Shown: piece by piece, positions 35,801 through 48,888 of the stretch | How positions within the stretch are numbered: position 1 is the first letter of the stretch | Layout: the number at the start of each line of letters is the position of its first letter | Assembly (NCBI RefSeq): GCF_037042905.1 | Contig: NC_087256.1 | Location: 29,742,501-29,806,500, forward strand | DNA from: Lytechinus pictus | Taxonomy: Eukaryota; Echinodermata; Echinoidea; Temnopleuroida; Toxopneustidae | DNA: 64,000 bases | Reading direction: 5' to 3' | Program-made: the position numbers and the translations under genes | Notes under the pieces: generated by a model | What the model was told of the DNA's origin: nothing | Database searches by the model: none | The model's input: only the letters and a program-made list of their open reading frames with translations

Positions 35801-36280
35801 AAAGCTCTTGATTTTTATGCAGCACTATCTATTCATAACAATTTAACGGCTCAAAGATGAATATGTATTGCTTTGGACAGACAATGATATAATTTACTTT
35901 CTCAATTTATTGTAACTTAAACCAATGTTTAAAACAGAACTTTTGGTGCAGAACTGGAAAATGTTATTGGCAATCAGTGTACATTAAATTCCAACTTATC
36001 TGATGATTTCCCAGGGATGGGAATCCCCTTTAAAAATAGACTAGCAAAATATGTGCCCTGTATTCGGAGCTTTCTAAATCATCTAATACAGCATCACTTC
36101 TTTTGTCACTTGTATATATATCCAATTCATTTGTCATCAGAGTATTCATTTCCTCAAGGATGTATTTGAAATAAAAATATGCATCTCATACTTGTTTCAT
36201 TTATTCAAAAAAGAAATTGACTATATCAGGCCTTTGAAATATATCCATCCAATACTATCACTTAATCCACCAGACAATAC
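32890..36280. other. Intronic DNA with no recognised gene
   Basis: Mostly A+T-rich. At 33870-34120 CpG rises and the phrase TAGTTTACAAAGGG occurs twice on the minus strand about 200 bases apart, suggesting remains of a repeat. The open minus frame there (33888-34115) is not recognised. Confidence 0.45.
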
Positions 36281-36739
36281 CTATCCTTGGCTAAGAAGAA
36301 CCACAGCATAAAGATATCTAGCCAACTGAAAAGTCATGTTGACCGCCACAACCAAGAACTACTGAAGAACCTTTTGAAAGAGGTCACTCATAATGACACA
36401 TCAAGAATTGACTTTGAATACACTGTCCTCAAGTCACCTGCCTTTCAGGGCCCAATGAGTGATTACTTTTAAAAGATCACAACAATACAATATCGGCAAA
36501 CGTTGCCAATTTGTAGCCAGACTCCTGCACGGAAAACCCATTTGGGTGGTTAGATGTCGTCACTGCGATGAAAGCAGTACAAGAGGACCTTGAGGCGGTT
36601 AACGAGAAGTCGAGGCGCAAGGTCATCAGATGCAAAGGACCCGAGGATATGCTTTGAAGTGCCGGGACTCCTCTTCAAGAACAAGGTTACTTTAAACATC
36701 TTCTATTTAACCAAAATGACTATTCATAAAAGGAAGTGA

Positions 36740-37450
36740 TGATCACTTTTTGTATGGCCGTATTGTGGGACTAGTGTCTGGTAGTTTTGTCTCCAAATTC
36801 ATATTCCAACTCCAGAAATATAGCGGACAAGGTCGCAGAAGCGCAAATGAAGCCAAAGCATGCCATCTCTCTAAAAGTCGTTGCTCTTGTAGGAGCGTGC
36901 CGCGGCTGCCGCCATTATCAGTCACAGGCAGAAAAAGCTCTGATTGTGAGGCTGTTACACTGTACGACCCCATTCACAATATCTTTCTTGAACTGGTTCC
37001 AAACCAATTTAGAAGATCGCTTCTGGAGCTTTCATAATTAGATCTGCTTGTCTTGACATCCAAGACAATACATATGCCTACAGATTTCTAATGCCATAAT
37101 CTGTAGTAAGTACAGGCGAGTCTGCAGAACTTGATTCTCTTGGGACCACAAAAGACTGTTCAGCTATTAAAAAAGATATTTAACACATTCTTTGCACAAT
37201 CTTGTCTGAAGAAAAATGATTCCACTTTGGCGATTCTTAAACCAAGAGAATTTGAACTGTACTTCCTGAAGATCGCTTCTGAGAACAGTACCGTTCAGTT
37301 GTGAACAGGTTCACAAGTCAAGCCAATCTTAAACACCACATCATGAGGTGGAATTGTGAAAGGATTTCCAAGTTCACCTAAGATTACATTATCAATTAAA
37401 TTTGGAGCATTCAGTCACGATGAACAAGCCCCACCGAATCAGTTTAGAGA
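36740..37450. repeat. Decayed relative of the MITE at 55177-55564
   Basis: Shares GATCGCTTCTG-type phrases (about 37014 and 37270), CACATCATGAGGTGG (37337-37351, compare ACATCACGAGGTGG at 55443) and CCCCATTCACAATATCTTTC-like ends. The two overlapping plus frames here (36750-37041) are probably accidental. Confidence 0.5.
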
Positions 37451-37575
37451 GAACCGGTCTAATGTCACCGCAAAGGGATTTTGGCATTGGGAATGTGGCA
37501 CTTCAACCTCAAAGTGTATAAATATGAAAAAGAAGCCATCTAAGAGTTTTAAAGGAGTGAAGCATTAGAACCTAT

Positions 37576-37615
37576 ACCCACCCCCCCCCCCCCCCTCTCT
37601 CTCTCTCTCTCCATC
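37576..37615 (+). repeat. C run and (CT)n microsatellite
   Basis: A C homopolymer of about 16 bases is followed by about ten CT dinucleotides. Confidence 0.9.
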
Positions 37616-37619
37616 CCTA

Positions 37620-40440
37620 TCACTCTTTCTACTCGTTGCATCCAAACAGCTTTTATGAAAGCCTTGTAAGTATGAAAAGAAATGATGGAATCTCAAATTT
37701 GTAGCAGATAAAAATCGACTTTGTTCAGACAGTCAATTAAATGGGCATTAACCTTTCTGCCAGCTTGTGTCGGTTCAAGCCAAGGTGGAGACCTAATTAG
37801 ACGTGTAGATGCATTTAATGGTATTACTGCAGTGTCAAATATGCAGACAAGACTAGATGGATCAGTGGCTAGTTAAAATAATAAATTTGACTCAATTGCA
37901 CCAAACCAACTCTCTAGAGTGCTCAAAGTTCTTTTCAAGTAATGTTAGAAATTAAGAAGGAATGAACAGAAAAGTTTTGTATTTTTTTGAAAGTTTCTGA
38001 TGTTAAATATTTCTTTATGTCTTCAGGAAGGCTGTTCGAGGCTGTTCCAAAACTTCTCAGCCATCAAATCTACAAAACATACATACATATATGGATCATA
38101 AACATATTGCCCTTGTTGTGAATACAAGTCTTATGTGGAATAAGCAAGCATTTAAAATCCTATAACTTTTGTATTTCATATCTCAATTTGACAAAAAAAA
38201 TTCACCTTTATGCTTGTTTTATTTTGATGCCGACTTGACCTCAATTTCGAGTGAGCCATGTTCATCCTCAGTAGTTTCAAATCAATTTCACTGGCTATAG
38301 TTTCCTAATCAATTTTCATATTCTTCACTTAGTTCTACTCATATCTACTAACCCTAATCCTCATTTCAATCTAATCTAAGCCCTCACCACAAAATTACTC
38401 TCCACCTATCTACATGTAGACTGAACTTTGGAGGATTATTTTTCCTCTTCATATCCCACAATCATATTTACATGATTAATCAATTAGACTGTTAGATTTA
38501 TTAAATTCATAATAATCAATTCATGTAATTCTCTATGTGTTTAACAATAAAAGATATTAATCTAAACTTATTCAATCTAATATATTTCAAGAGCTAAATT
38601 AATTACTAACTCTTTGTACACTGAATTAATTTTGGGGGGATAATAATGACCACTGTTTCAATGTTATTTTCATTGAATGAAGATTTCTACATTGCACCAT
38701 TGATACTTATGATTGATTATTATATAGATGTTCTCCATGAACTGTTTTAAATTATGAGCTTCTCTAATATGTATGTAGAGGAGAAAACTAATTATTACAA
38801 TTGTTAAATTCAATTGTACGAATGTGCAAAATTGCAACATCAGAGCGTAAAGGGCTTAAAGAGTTCACAGCATTACTAGAATCGTATCAAAAAGTTGGAA
38901 GGGTGAAGAAAAAAGAGCATTATTACTGGGCAAGAATTATAAAATAGACTTAGATGTTGATAGAAAATAGAATTGGAATGTTGCATCAATGGAGTCCTGT
39001 GGCCTTGAATAAATAACATAAAAGGAAAAAGCTACTGAATTTACCCAATATATTACTATTTCTGTGTATGGATAAGCTCAGTGGATAATTGACATTTTCG
39101 GATGTAACATCTGACATTTGTCTTAACAATTCACAAATTTGCAGGTCCCCTGCTCGACTAATTGTGCCATGGCCACTCGTCACAGAGAACTAATAGACTG
39201 AAACTAATCTCTGTATTTATGGTCAATGATGACAGTCCGATACCATATCCAGATAGTGAGGGGGCGGAGATTCTAATAACAATGTGTTAACTCCAGTATA
39301 ATATATCCCCACTACTGTTTCTCTTAATACGTCTGAAAATGTCATTTAATTCTTCTCCATCCATCATGCGTTTGTTCGCCCACTCATAGACAAGCACCTA
39401 TCAATACCCAATGATATTTTCAAGGGATTTTTTTATCGATATGTCATATAGATTCAGCAGTCATCAAATATTGTATTAAAAACCAATTATAAGCTACAAC
39501 TATCGAATAGCCCATTTCAAAACAAATAGCTTCTATTCAGATACTCAAAAGCAAGAAGAATATTTTTGAAATCCTTTATTCTTAAAAAATCTTATTCTTC
39601 AAAGACACATTTTGATATTTTTTTTTATCATTCTGTTAAAATGAACCAGATAATCTTTATGGATTTACTGACTCTATCCCCCTTCCTCCAATCAATCAAC
39701 TGCAATCATTTCAAAATTCATCCATTCTTTGTCTGTTATCCAAGAACACTCCGATTCATCAATCGTCTTGACCAATAAATGCCCTCTGGATTAATTTCCT
39801 TTATCACTGCAAGTTTGAAACCGTTGGCATTCAAATGTTGGAGAATTCCTACAAATTCCAGAGGCCAAAGTCATCTCAGAGACGTTGTTAATGAAGAATT
39901 ATACAATACATGAGGTAAGCACTGACAAAAATGAGTCAGTGACCTGGCATGACTTAAATCTTTTAAAAGTGGAAAAAATTCAAAAATGGGCATCACTACC
40001 AAAGTATTTTGTCTCAATTTTGGGCCATGTTTACTCTCCCCCTTTTCTCTTCTTATATTTTTTGTCCATGCTTTCTTTCCCAGACTGAGCAAACAAAATA
40101 TCTGATGAAAAGAGCTAAAGAATTGCAAGTTAAAATGACCTGATATGACTTTCTTTGAGCTTGTCATGTTTTCTGGTTAGACCACAAACTATGCACTGAA
40201 GGTTGCCATATTGGGGAGCACTGATTCCTGAAATGCGTTTCGATTGGGAGTTGAATTGAAGAATAACTGATGAATCAATTATTGACCAATCGGTAATTAA
40301 CCCCCATCTTGCAAATTGTTGTTGACTTGAATGAATCATACATAATGCCCTAGACATCATAATTGTTGAACACAAGATGTGGATTGAGTGGTAGTTTTGT
40401 CATTTCTACTTAAAAAATCATTAAATCTGCCCTTCCACTT
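37620..40440. other. A+T-rich intronic DNA with no recognised feature
   Basis: No exon-like frame with paired splice sites and no clear repeat was identified. Confidence 0.45.
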
Positions 40441-40454
40441 ACAAGTACAAATTA

Positions 40455-40775
40455 ATAATTTTATTGATGACAATGAGGGAAATGATGATTATGACAATGA
40501 TGATAATAATAATGATGACGACGATAGTGATTATGGTGATGGTGACGATGATGATGGTGATAATGATGATGATAGTGATGATGGTGATGGTGGTGATGAT
40601 GATGATGATGGTGGTCAATTGGTGATGATGATCATCATCATCATGATGATGGTGATTTTGATAGTGGTGATAGCGATTATGGTTAGACATTATGACAATG
40701 ATATTGATGATGATGATGGTGGTGGTGATGATGATGACAACGATAATGATGATGATATTGATATTACTATTTATC
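40455..40775 (+). repeat. (GAT)n/(GATGGT)n microsatellite
   Basis: Imperfect GAT, AAT and GGT triplets over 320 bases. The Asp-rich plus frame and Ile-rich minus frame across it are artefacts. Confidence 0.93.
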
Positions 40776-40799
40776 CCACACATTATATCTAGAAACATG

Positions 40800-40985
40800 A
40801 ATGGGCATAGTCTAACTGGAAACTAATGACAAATAGGCTAAAGGCAATCAGCTAAAATGGTGAGTAGCCAAACTGGTTTTAGACAAACTAGGATTAGACC
40901 ATGTGGTTTAATACAACCAATCAAAAACTAGATGAAGCATGCGAAGACCAATTGGGCATTAACCATAATGTAGAGTGCAACATGA
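40800..40985. repeat. Decayed relative of the 24825-25115 repeat
   Basis: Phrases such as GCTAAAATGGTGAGTAGCCAAACTGG and AGACCATGTGGTTTAATACA echo the 'AAATGGTGAGTGGACGAAATGG' units of the earlier repeat, at lower identity. Confidence 0.45.
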
Positions 40986-41467
40986 GTAACATACAAATAT
41001 ATTTTTATCTGGTTAACTCTATATAGTACTTAGTTATTTATATCATGTTGATCTACACTGCTTGAGCCAGTATTAAGGCTTAGCCCAGAGCTCTCTTGTA
41101 CAATTTGCTATAGGATGTGTACAATATATTTGTCTTGTATTTGTATATCATTTATTGCTCTTTTGGGTGTGTTCAAAGTTAATTTTGAACACGAATTATG
41201 ATTCAAAACACAATTATGAAACACAGATATGAAAAACAAGGGTGTGTTCAATATCCCCATTCCTGCTCGCAAAAGAAAAGAATTTGGAGAATTCAAATGC
41301 CGAAAAGGGATCGTTTGGAGACATAATTTAGATTAGATTTTACGACCTTGAGGATCACGTACGCAACAGAATGCAACATTACTGAACATGAATGAGATTT
41401 TAATTGAAACGTCTTTAAATGTGATTTCGCAGTAAAATGATTAAGGTAATGATCTATTTGCACTTAC

Positions 41468-41539
41468 CTTCATCAAATCTTGCTTCATATCTTCAACTGT
41501 GAACGTCTTCTTCTCCTTTTTATCTTTTCCTTTAGTTGC
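41468..41539 (-). CDS. Nucleoplasmin/p62-like exon: basic linker and first C-terminal helix
   Basis: 72 bases, phase 0 at both ends, acceptor CCATACAG| and donor AAG|GTAAGT. It encodes ATKGKDKKEKK (basic, likely nuclear-localising) followed by TFTVEDMKQDLMK. The latter corresponds to the S-V-E-[DE]-I/M-K helix that opens the nucleophosmin C-terminal fold. It joins in frame to SPSKPKKEEKF on the next exon, reproducing the family order helix 1, Lys/Pro loop, helix 2. The protein is expected in the nucleus or nucleolus and, by analogy with p62, on the mitotic apparatus. Confidence 0.82.
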
Positions 41540-43138
41540 CTGTATGGAAGAAAGAAAGAAAAGAATGAAGGGATTGTACAGATGGGTAAGATATAATGTT
41601 GTGTGTGTGTGGTCCCAAACATACATATCTGCATGCAGTGCAAATGACTCTCAACAAAATAATCACATTAATTTATCATTTTCAATTAGTTTGAGACAGT
41701 CTCTACCATAATTCAATTTTTTTTTCAACAAAATACAAGTTTTTTATGATGAGGATCCCAAAGACTTATTTAGGGATTAACTTCAAGAGGCTGTTAAACA
41801 CGATTATTGACAGAAATGCTGTGAAGACAAACTTAAAGTTTTTGATAGAAACAAGTATACAAAATACATACATATTTGCAAAATGTACTTAAACAAAAGC
41901 TTTCATAATTTCACATATAGTAAAATGATACAATATCGCTATTCAAATGCCTCCCCATCTACAGTGAACAATGTATATATAATGGTAAAATACTAAAATT
42001 AAACTTCTATATTCTCAAATCCTTTCCAAAGACAGGGTTCAAATCAATCAAAGGCCACAAGGGTCATGGCCTTGGGCGCCCATTTTGGGGGCCTTATTGC
42101 CCCTCTCATTGACCTTGCTATATTTTGTGCTAAAATATAGAAGTCTGCCCGATATTTAAAAAAATGGCCCTGCAAGCTACACTGATCAGGGAAAAATTAG
42201 ACAGGAATGGTCTAAGTGCGTGAGGGTGTGCCTGTTTGTCTCTATAATCATGCATATTCATTATGAAGACCACACCCACACCCCTCACAAGCCCCGCCTT
42301 AAATTGAACATTAAAGATCAGTGCAGAGAGCTAAAGGCTATTACATGTACAAAATAGTTAATACATGTATACAACACAGCAATGTAGTTCATTATCTGCA
42401 TTATACTTTCAATTTATACTTTCTAACTCTGATGTATGTATCCCTCCCTGCACTCTCTCCTCTCTATCTCACTCTCCAAATCCCTTCCATTTTATTTGTT
42501 TCCTTCCTAACTTTTCTCATTTTGTTCCCGCTATTCTATTATAACCACTGTACTTGGCATACAGCAAGCCCTCATCTTAGATAATTTGTGGGAAATTAAT
42601 ATATTACCATGTCTGACCTAATTTCACCTTGTCATTAACACTCGGTGACTCACCAAGGAATTTCCTTCTTTTCAACAAGGAAAATACTAATAACAAAGAA
42701 AAAATATGTAATGCTATAATGGACAGAGTAGTTTCCCTGAACCTTAACCCCCCCCCAGACTCTAATAAAGAATAGGAACTATATAGATTTGAAATATTTC
42801 ACCAATCTTAAAAAAGACAAGGATCGTAAATCAAACACCACATTAGAGTGACTAAGTGAATTAGTCATCAGCAATTATTAGGGATGATTAAAAAAAAAGG
42901 TTCACTAACTGTGATAACCTCTGCAAACAACGAAATTGACTTCAACAATTTAATTGATAGAAGAAAAAAAATCCACCTCCCCTACAGAGTTGACACTTCA
43001 AGGACATCATAACAAATGGAAGAATTTTCTTTTGTAATAATCATTAACTCAATTACTAGATACACAGCCTAGGTTGAAAAGGGCAATACACTAAAGATAT
43101 TGCCACATCATCCCTGCTGAAAAGAATTATGTCCCACA

Positions 43139-44060
43139 GTGTATTCACAGTGTGTTCTTAGTATGTTCACAGTGTGTTCTTAGTATGTTCACAGTATGTT
43201 CAGTGTGCTGAGTGTGTTCACAATATGATCAGTGTCCTCAGTGTGTTCTTAGTATGTTCAATGTGTTCACAGTACGTTCAGTGTGCTCACAGTATGTTCA
43301 ATGTGCTTAGTGTATTCACAGTATGTTCAGTGTGCTCGCAGTATGTTCAGTATGTTCAGTGTGCTCACAGTATGTTCAGTGTGCTCAGTGTATGCACATC
43401 AAGTTCAGTGTATCCACAGTATGTTCAGTGTGTTCACAGTATGTTCAGTGTGCTCACTGTATGTTCAGTGTGCTCACAGTATGTTCAATGTGTTCAGTGT
43501 ATTCACAGTATATTCAGTGTTGTTCAGTGTGTTCACAGTATGTTCAGTGTGTTGGGTGTATTCACAGTATGTTCAGTGTGTCCAGTGTGTTTACAGTTTG
43601 TTCAGTGTGCTCAGTGTGTGCACAGCAAGTTCAGTGTGTTCAGTGTATTCACATTATGTTCAGTGTGCTCACAGTATGTTCAGTGTGTTCAGTGTATTCA
43701 CGGTATATTCAGTGTGCTCAGTGTGTGCACAGTATGTTCAGTGTGCTCAGTGTATGCACAGCAAGTTCAGTGTGTTCAGTGTATTCACAGTATGTTCAGT
43801 GTGCTTAGTGTGTTCAGTGTTCACCATATATTTAGTATGCTCAGTGTCTTCACATTATGTTCAGTGTGCACAGTAAGTTCAGTGTATTCACAGTATGTTC
43901 AGTGTGCTCAGTGTGTGCACATTATGTTCAGTGTGTGTACAGCAAGTTCAGTGTGCTTAGTGTGTTCAGTGTGCTCAGTGTGTGTACAGCAAGTTCAGTG
44001 TGTTCACATTATGTTCAGTGTGTTCACAGAATGCTCAGTTTGTTCACTGTGTGAATGTGA
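43139..44060 (+). repeat. Minisatellite based on CAGTGTGTTC/CAGTATGTTC
   Basis: About 90 diverged 10-bp units (20-bp higher unit AGTGTGTTCACAGTATGTTC, with GCTCAGTGTGTGCACAGCAA variants). Ten is not a multiple of three, so all three plus frames read the same Val-Cys-Ser-Gln-Tyr-rich 10-residue motif, and all are open. This explains the 302-codon frame at 43174-44082. I do not regard it as a gene: there is no homologue, no splice or promoter support, and coding in all frames follows from the repeat. Confidence 0.92.
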
Positions 44061-44450
44061 AACACAATATGAGGTCATCTAGACATTTATTCGGTAAATT
44101 ATGTGAACACACTGTGAATGCTCACATGGTAAAAGTGTACATGGCCAAGGTGTACACACAGTGAAATAAGTGTTTAATTCAAGCATTCCAACACTGAATA
44201 ACTTCTTCACTTAGTCCACTGTCTGAACACACTGTGTGACACACTATATGAGCAACATTGTGTAACATACTGCCACACACTATGTGAACACACTGTGTGA
44301 AACAATGAACAGTTTGACAATCTGTGACACACTCTGCGAACACATGAAAACACATTGTGTGACACACTAAGTGAATATATTACGTGAACACACTGTGACA
44401 TGATGAACACACTGAGTCACACACCTTGTGAATACAGTGTGACACTGATC
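44060..44450 (-). repeat. Same minisatellite in inverted orientation
   Basis: From about 44100 the units read GTGAACACACTGTGTGACAC, the reverse complement of the preceding array's motif. The two arrays together form a large imperfect palindrome. Confidence 0.8.
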
Positions 44451-44959
44451 TATCCAGCATGTATGGAAATGCTATATTGTGAATGGAAATTCACTTTAAA
44501 AATTGATATTGTAAATGCATATTTAAAGATAAATACCAGTTGTGGTAACGATCTCAAAATGAGTTCGAATAGAATCCAATGAAATTACCACCCAAGTGTT
44601 TGTATGTATCAATAAAAAATAAGTGCCAGATAGCTCTGGAAGAAAATGCGCTGAAAAATGAGCAAAATAAGCACGGAATTCCATCAAAATTTCAGGTATT
44701 TTTCGAAGCAAAATTTATACACTGTCCCACATATGCTTTTCTGTGTTAGTTCTCAGATTTATTGATTTTGAGCTTAAGACAGAATCAAACTTGTCATAAG
44801 GGGCATGATGGGTGGGCTTAAAGAGAGAGAGATAAAAAGGGGACTGGTGAGAGGGAATCATAGATGGTCACTTAGGAAAATATTTCTAAACAGACATTTT
44901 TTTGAGTATGCACAAAGTTTGAAGATAATCATGCTTTCGGGAAAATATTAATTATCTTA

Positions 44960-45315
44960 ATAATAATAATCCGTTTTTTATATAGCGCTTAACACATCGG
45001 AACGACGTGTCTAAGCGCTTTACAGATATATTATTACCCCGGTCATCGGATTCAATCAGTCATTCCCGCACACAATGTGTGCACATCCTCCACTCCCTGG
45101 GGAGTATTCCAGTCAGTCGCCGGTGAGGCGCACACAGTACTGGACAAGCTATAATGACTTTCACATCCTACCGGGTACCCATTTAGCACCTGGGTCGAGA
45201 GTGGCAAAGTGTGGATTAACGCCTTGCCAAAGGACGCCAGACCGCGGTGGGATTCGAACACACGACCCTCTGTTTACAAGGCGAGAGTCTGAAACACTAC
45301 ACCACGGCTCCTCCA
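44960..45315 (-). mobile_element. Full-length tRNA-derived SINE
   Basis: Minus strand: head GGAGCCGTGGTGTAGTGTTT (A box, near 45313-45294) and B box GTTCGAATCCCAC (45259-45247). Then come the body (CCCAGGTGCTAAATGGGTAC, ATACTCCCCAGGGAGTGGAG), AAGCGCTTAGACACGTCG and TAAGCGCTATATAAAAAACG, and an ATT-repeat tail at 44962-44972. It is the complete reference copy for the fragments at 23885, 28310 and 63040. Confidence 0.85.
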
Positions 45316-45419
45316 CTATCTTATCAAATAAGAATAAAAGGACATACATGTATACTAACGAGTAATTACTTTCCAAGGTTAATAGTTTCATGACTAATAA
45401 CTGGAGCTCTGGATACACT

Positions 45420-47700
45420 TGATTGCATAATAAATATTCTGTGTCCTTATTTCAGGTCAACAGGGTTACTTTGTAAACAAGCATTCAGATTCATGCTATA
45501 ATAAGATTACCTCACTGAACCCTTTCAGACAATTGTACATTTAAGTAAAAGATAAAGTTGTACTTTTTATCTTTTTGATAGTGTGGAGGGGGATATATCC
45601 ATTACTTCCTAACAGAAGATACAGAAGGCCTAATCCTGATCCCTAGGGATTATCTGAATACCCTCAATGAATCAAGGATTAATCCATCATTTTAATCAGT
45701 CAGCAGGGAAAACCCCTCATTATATATTTAGGAAGAAATTAGGAAGTATATTAACGCCTACACTGCCTTGAAGACCAGTCCAATAGTACAGAAGAAAGAA
45801 GACAACTGAAGGAATACCCCCTCGGGTGTAAGTTAGAGGATCATCAAAGGATAGGTCTCCATAAGACGAAGTTAGCTCAATCTCTAGATTCTCGCCTTTA
45901 CCAGCCCTCCTAAAGATTAATTGTAGATTTATGAAACAGGTCTGGCTTCGGGGGGGGGGGGGGGGGGGGAGGTGTACTGTTATTTAGAAGATGGACACCA
46001 TGCTCGTCCACATAAGTTCAAAATGGACCCTACACCTCAAGAGTCCTCATCCGTCAGAGGGGCTTGAGTACCCCCCGAAAAATGTACACTTTTTCCCTGA
46101 TCTTTTCAATTTTGATGTCCCTTTTCACTGTATCTTCAGGTCATGAAAACCAACCCGTTCACATGGTTTCTGGACAAGCATTGAGTCCACCTTACAATGG
46201 CAGTGACCCCCAATTTCTGCCTTGCCCAAGTGGAAGAATTTCTGCCTTGCCTAAGTGGAAGAAATTCTGGCCTAAGAGTGGACGTTAAACGACGGACGAT
46301 TGGTCTTTGGGCGATATAGTAGAAAAAATAACATAGCATCATAAGCTATAAAATCTTTAGTGCAACTACACATTAGTAGCTGGATAATATGTCCAAAATT
46401 ATGCTAGTTTGGAAACGATCCTGAATCAACTCCAGATGGTAATGTCTGGAAAATCATAAACCTCAGGCGCGGATCGAAGGGGATGGAGGAAGATGCACCG
46501 CACTGATTTTGAAAATATAATCGTGGACCCCCATAGAATGGCTTCATTGCGCAATGGAGCAACATTTGTTGAATATTTTGGAGAAATTTATACGCCGTGA
46601 AAGACCGACTCTGGATCTGCACCTGAATCTCATGAAATGACCTGCCTTCCCCTAGATTGTTATCATGATTGTCATGTCCTCCCATCAGAAATGGACAATT
46701 TGGGCTGGTGTAAACATGCCTAGCGATGAGACAACAAGTCATTAGATAGATACCAATGATACATTTGGTGCAGGTTAATGAAGAGAGTGACTAACTATTG
46801 TTATTTTTCCTGTGTGTATCGTGACTGAAAATAAACAAATCAATCATTGGTATGAAGAAGACAAGGATTCCCCTGGCTCTAACAATAATAACTGCTCTCA
46901 AACAGGTCCTTAAAAGGGACTAGATATATTCTGTGGTCGGCCCCAAAACCATTTCCGGATTATTACAATCACCAAAATTACAAAACCAATGCCATGATTA
47001 CTAAAAAAAAGAAGAAAAAGGCACATCATTTTCATCAAATTATTTTCCAAATATAGCTTTACCCAGAATACAATTTATCTTTATTTTTCAGTATTGTGAA
47101 TCTATAATGACTTTAAATTGAAACAAAATAGGTAATACACGATCACCTTGATATGTCATTGCTATTCTCAGAATAGCCATATTAATTCAGTTTGGGAATA
47201 CTTGTTTAAAAAATTGACAATAAGTCATTCCAGAAGAAAATAATTACATCTAAAGTGTCATTGCCATGTATCCTACTAATTTGAAGAGTAATTCAAAGCA
47301 AGTCCTGTCCAGTAGTTAAAATGAGAATCTTGGTGTTTATAGCAGTTGGAGAAAAATAAAACAAAATATATATCAATATATTTTTTAGTTGTAAAATACA
47401 TTGCAGGAAGTGATTGTCTCTTGAGAATAGTTTTTAAGAGAAATGATGAAAACGTTAAAAAAGAGTGGAGAAAAGAAAAAACTTTGGACAAATTGATGAC
47501 TAAGCCCTCCTTATGACTAATGGTCTTCTGCTTCATGGAATATTGGAGTATATCTACTTGAAGATAATCTATATTTCTATATACTTGTTTTTAACAAGCC
47601 ACTTCTTGATGATATGGTCATTTTCAAATACTCAGTGTCTTCAAGATGTCTTTGAAATAGAAAGATAATCTTGGGTTACAAATATACTTGCCATGTCAAA
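45420..47700. other. Intronic DNA with no recognised gene
   Basis: Contains a G homopolymer of about 19 bases at 45951-45969. The minus frame at 46404-46742 (112 codons) has no family signature or splice context. Confidence 0.45.
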
Positions 47701-47754
47701 AGGGGAAAGGGTTACGAACAAGAAAAGAAATAACATGTAAAGCAACAGAAAAAA

Positions 47755-48400
47755 AGGGAAATGAGAGAAGAAATTGACAAATGAATAACAAAAAGGGAGA
47801 AGAGACAAGTAGAAGAAGGGATGGGCAAGGAGAAAACAGAGAAAAAGAGGGGGAAGAGGAAAGGGGGAGGATAGATGGGAGGAGAAAAAGGAGAAAGAAA
47901 AGGATGAGGGGGAGAGGATTAAAGGAGGGGGAGAGGAAGAAGAGGGGGCGAGGATATGCTGAAAAGGGGGAATTTGTGAGATAAGTCTCTAAAAAAAAAG
48001 AAAAAAAGGAAACAACAATGGTCACAAAATAGGAGAGAAAGAGAAAGGGAGAGGAATGAAAGGGGGAAAGAGAAGGGGAGAGATAGATGGAGGTGGGGGG
48101 GGGGGCAAAGGCAGAAAAATGGGATTACTCATGAAGATAGACAAATCAAGAACAAGAAAGTTTTGAAGGGAAAATTATTGAGTGGAGAAAAAAATAAAAA
48201 ACAAAAGGTAAGTAGTGAGGAGGGGGGTGGGAAAGCAAGGCTGTGGCAGGGAAGATAGACGGCAAGGGCAATGTTAATGAAAATTCAAGAGGATAAAATT
48301 AAGAGGGAAAGAAAGAGAGTAGGAGAGCAAGGGAGAGAAAGAGAGTGAGAGAAATTGAAAGGGAGATGTAAAGAGAAGGAAACACAAAGATAGAGAGGGT
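47755..48400 (+). repeat. Polypurine (GA-rich) tracts
   Basis: Two GA-rich blocks (47755-48115 and 48290-48400) separated by mixed sequence. The Arg/Glu/Gly and Ser/Phe/Leu frames are compositional. Confidence 0.85.
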
Positions 48401-48655
48401 ATGAAGAGATGTAATGACCATGATTTGGCAAGACACGAGGCAGACAAGCCTCGCCTAAGAGCCAATGAAGATGCACTCAAGAGAAACAGACAATGTCCTC
48501 TTTGCCAACCCTCAACAGACTTAACACGTCATGGAGTGGATTTCCTTGACGACACTGCCAAGTGCGCTACCAGATCAAGTGATGTCATGCTTTTCACGAT
48601 GCTCCTCCCCCCTTGCTTCCCATTTCTCTTCCTCGTATTTCTCCAACCAAGATAA
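48401..48655 (+). other. Unrecognised open frame beside GA-rich DNA
   Basis: 84 codons. The first two thirds have balanced composition (HDLARHEADKPRLRANEDAL, then a CPLC pair and STDLTRHGVDFLDDTAKC) unlike the flanking purine tracts. The end is hydrophobic and low-complexity. There is no recognised domain or splice evidence. It may be a remnant of an old coding element or chance. Confidence 0.2.
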
Positions 48656-48875
48656 CTTTCGCTCGCATCCTCCAAGTTTGCTGAGATTAGCACTAGCCAG
48701 TTGCTGGAGGTAAACAAATAGCTTGCACTAAATAGCATCTTATCCTGTTTCTATTTATGGATGACGATCGAGCAAAGGCGGTGGACTTGAAGGGGGTTGC
48801 ATCCAAAGGTCATCCAAGTATTATTATCCCGACGACGAGACAGTGTCTGACCGGAGACTAGTGGACCCTAGTCAA

Positions 48876-48888
48876 GTTGCCTAGCAAC
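48876..48888. promoter_or_regulatory. RFX X-box-like motif
   Basis: GTTGCCTAGCAAC fits the RFX consensus GTNRCC-N(0-3)-RGYAAC exactly with a one-base spacer. RFX sites of this type mark ciliary gene promoters. No linked first exon was identified, so a chance match cannot be excluded. Confidence 0.3.

Larger units (their letters stand above)
24449..41467 (-). other. 17.0-kb intron of the nucleoplasmin-like gene
   Basis: Lies between two phase-0 exons, with GTAAGT donor at 41467-41462 and CAG acceptor at 24449. It holds MITEs (27319-28071, 29325-29548, 30115-30384, 30574-30989, 32021-32186), a SINE tail, CT-rich DNA and a GAT microsatellite. I found no convincing nested gene. The frames at 31366-31569, 32680-32889 and 36287-36472 (plus) have some protein-like look but no family match or splice pair. 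Confidence 0.7.

Noticed and set aside
40388..40798. Asp-rich (plus) and Ile-rich (minus) frames
   Set aside because: Triplet microsatellite.
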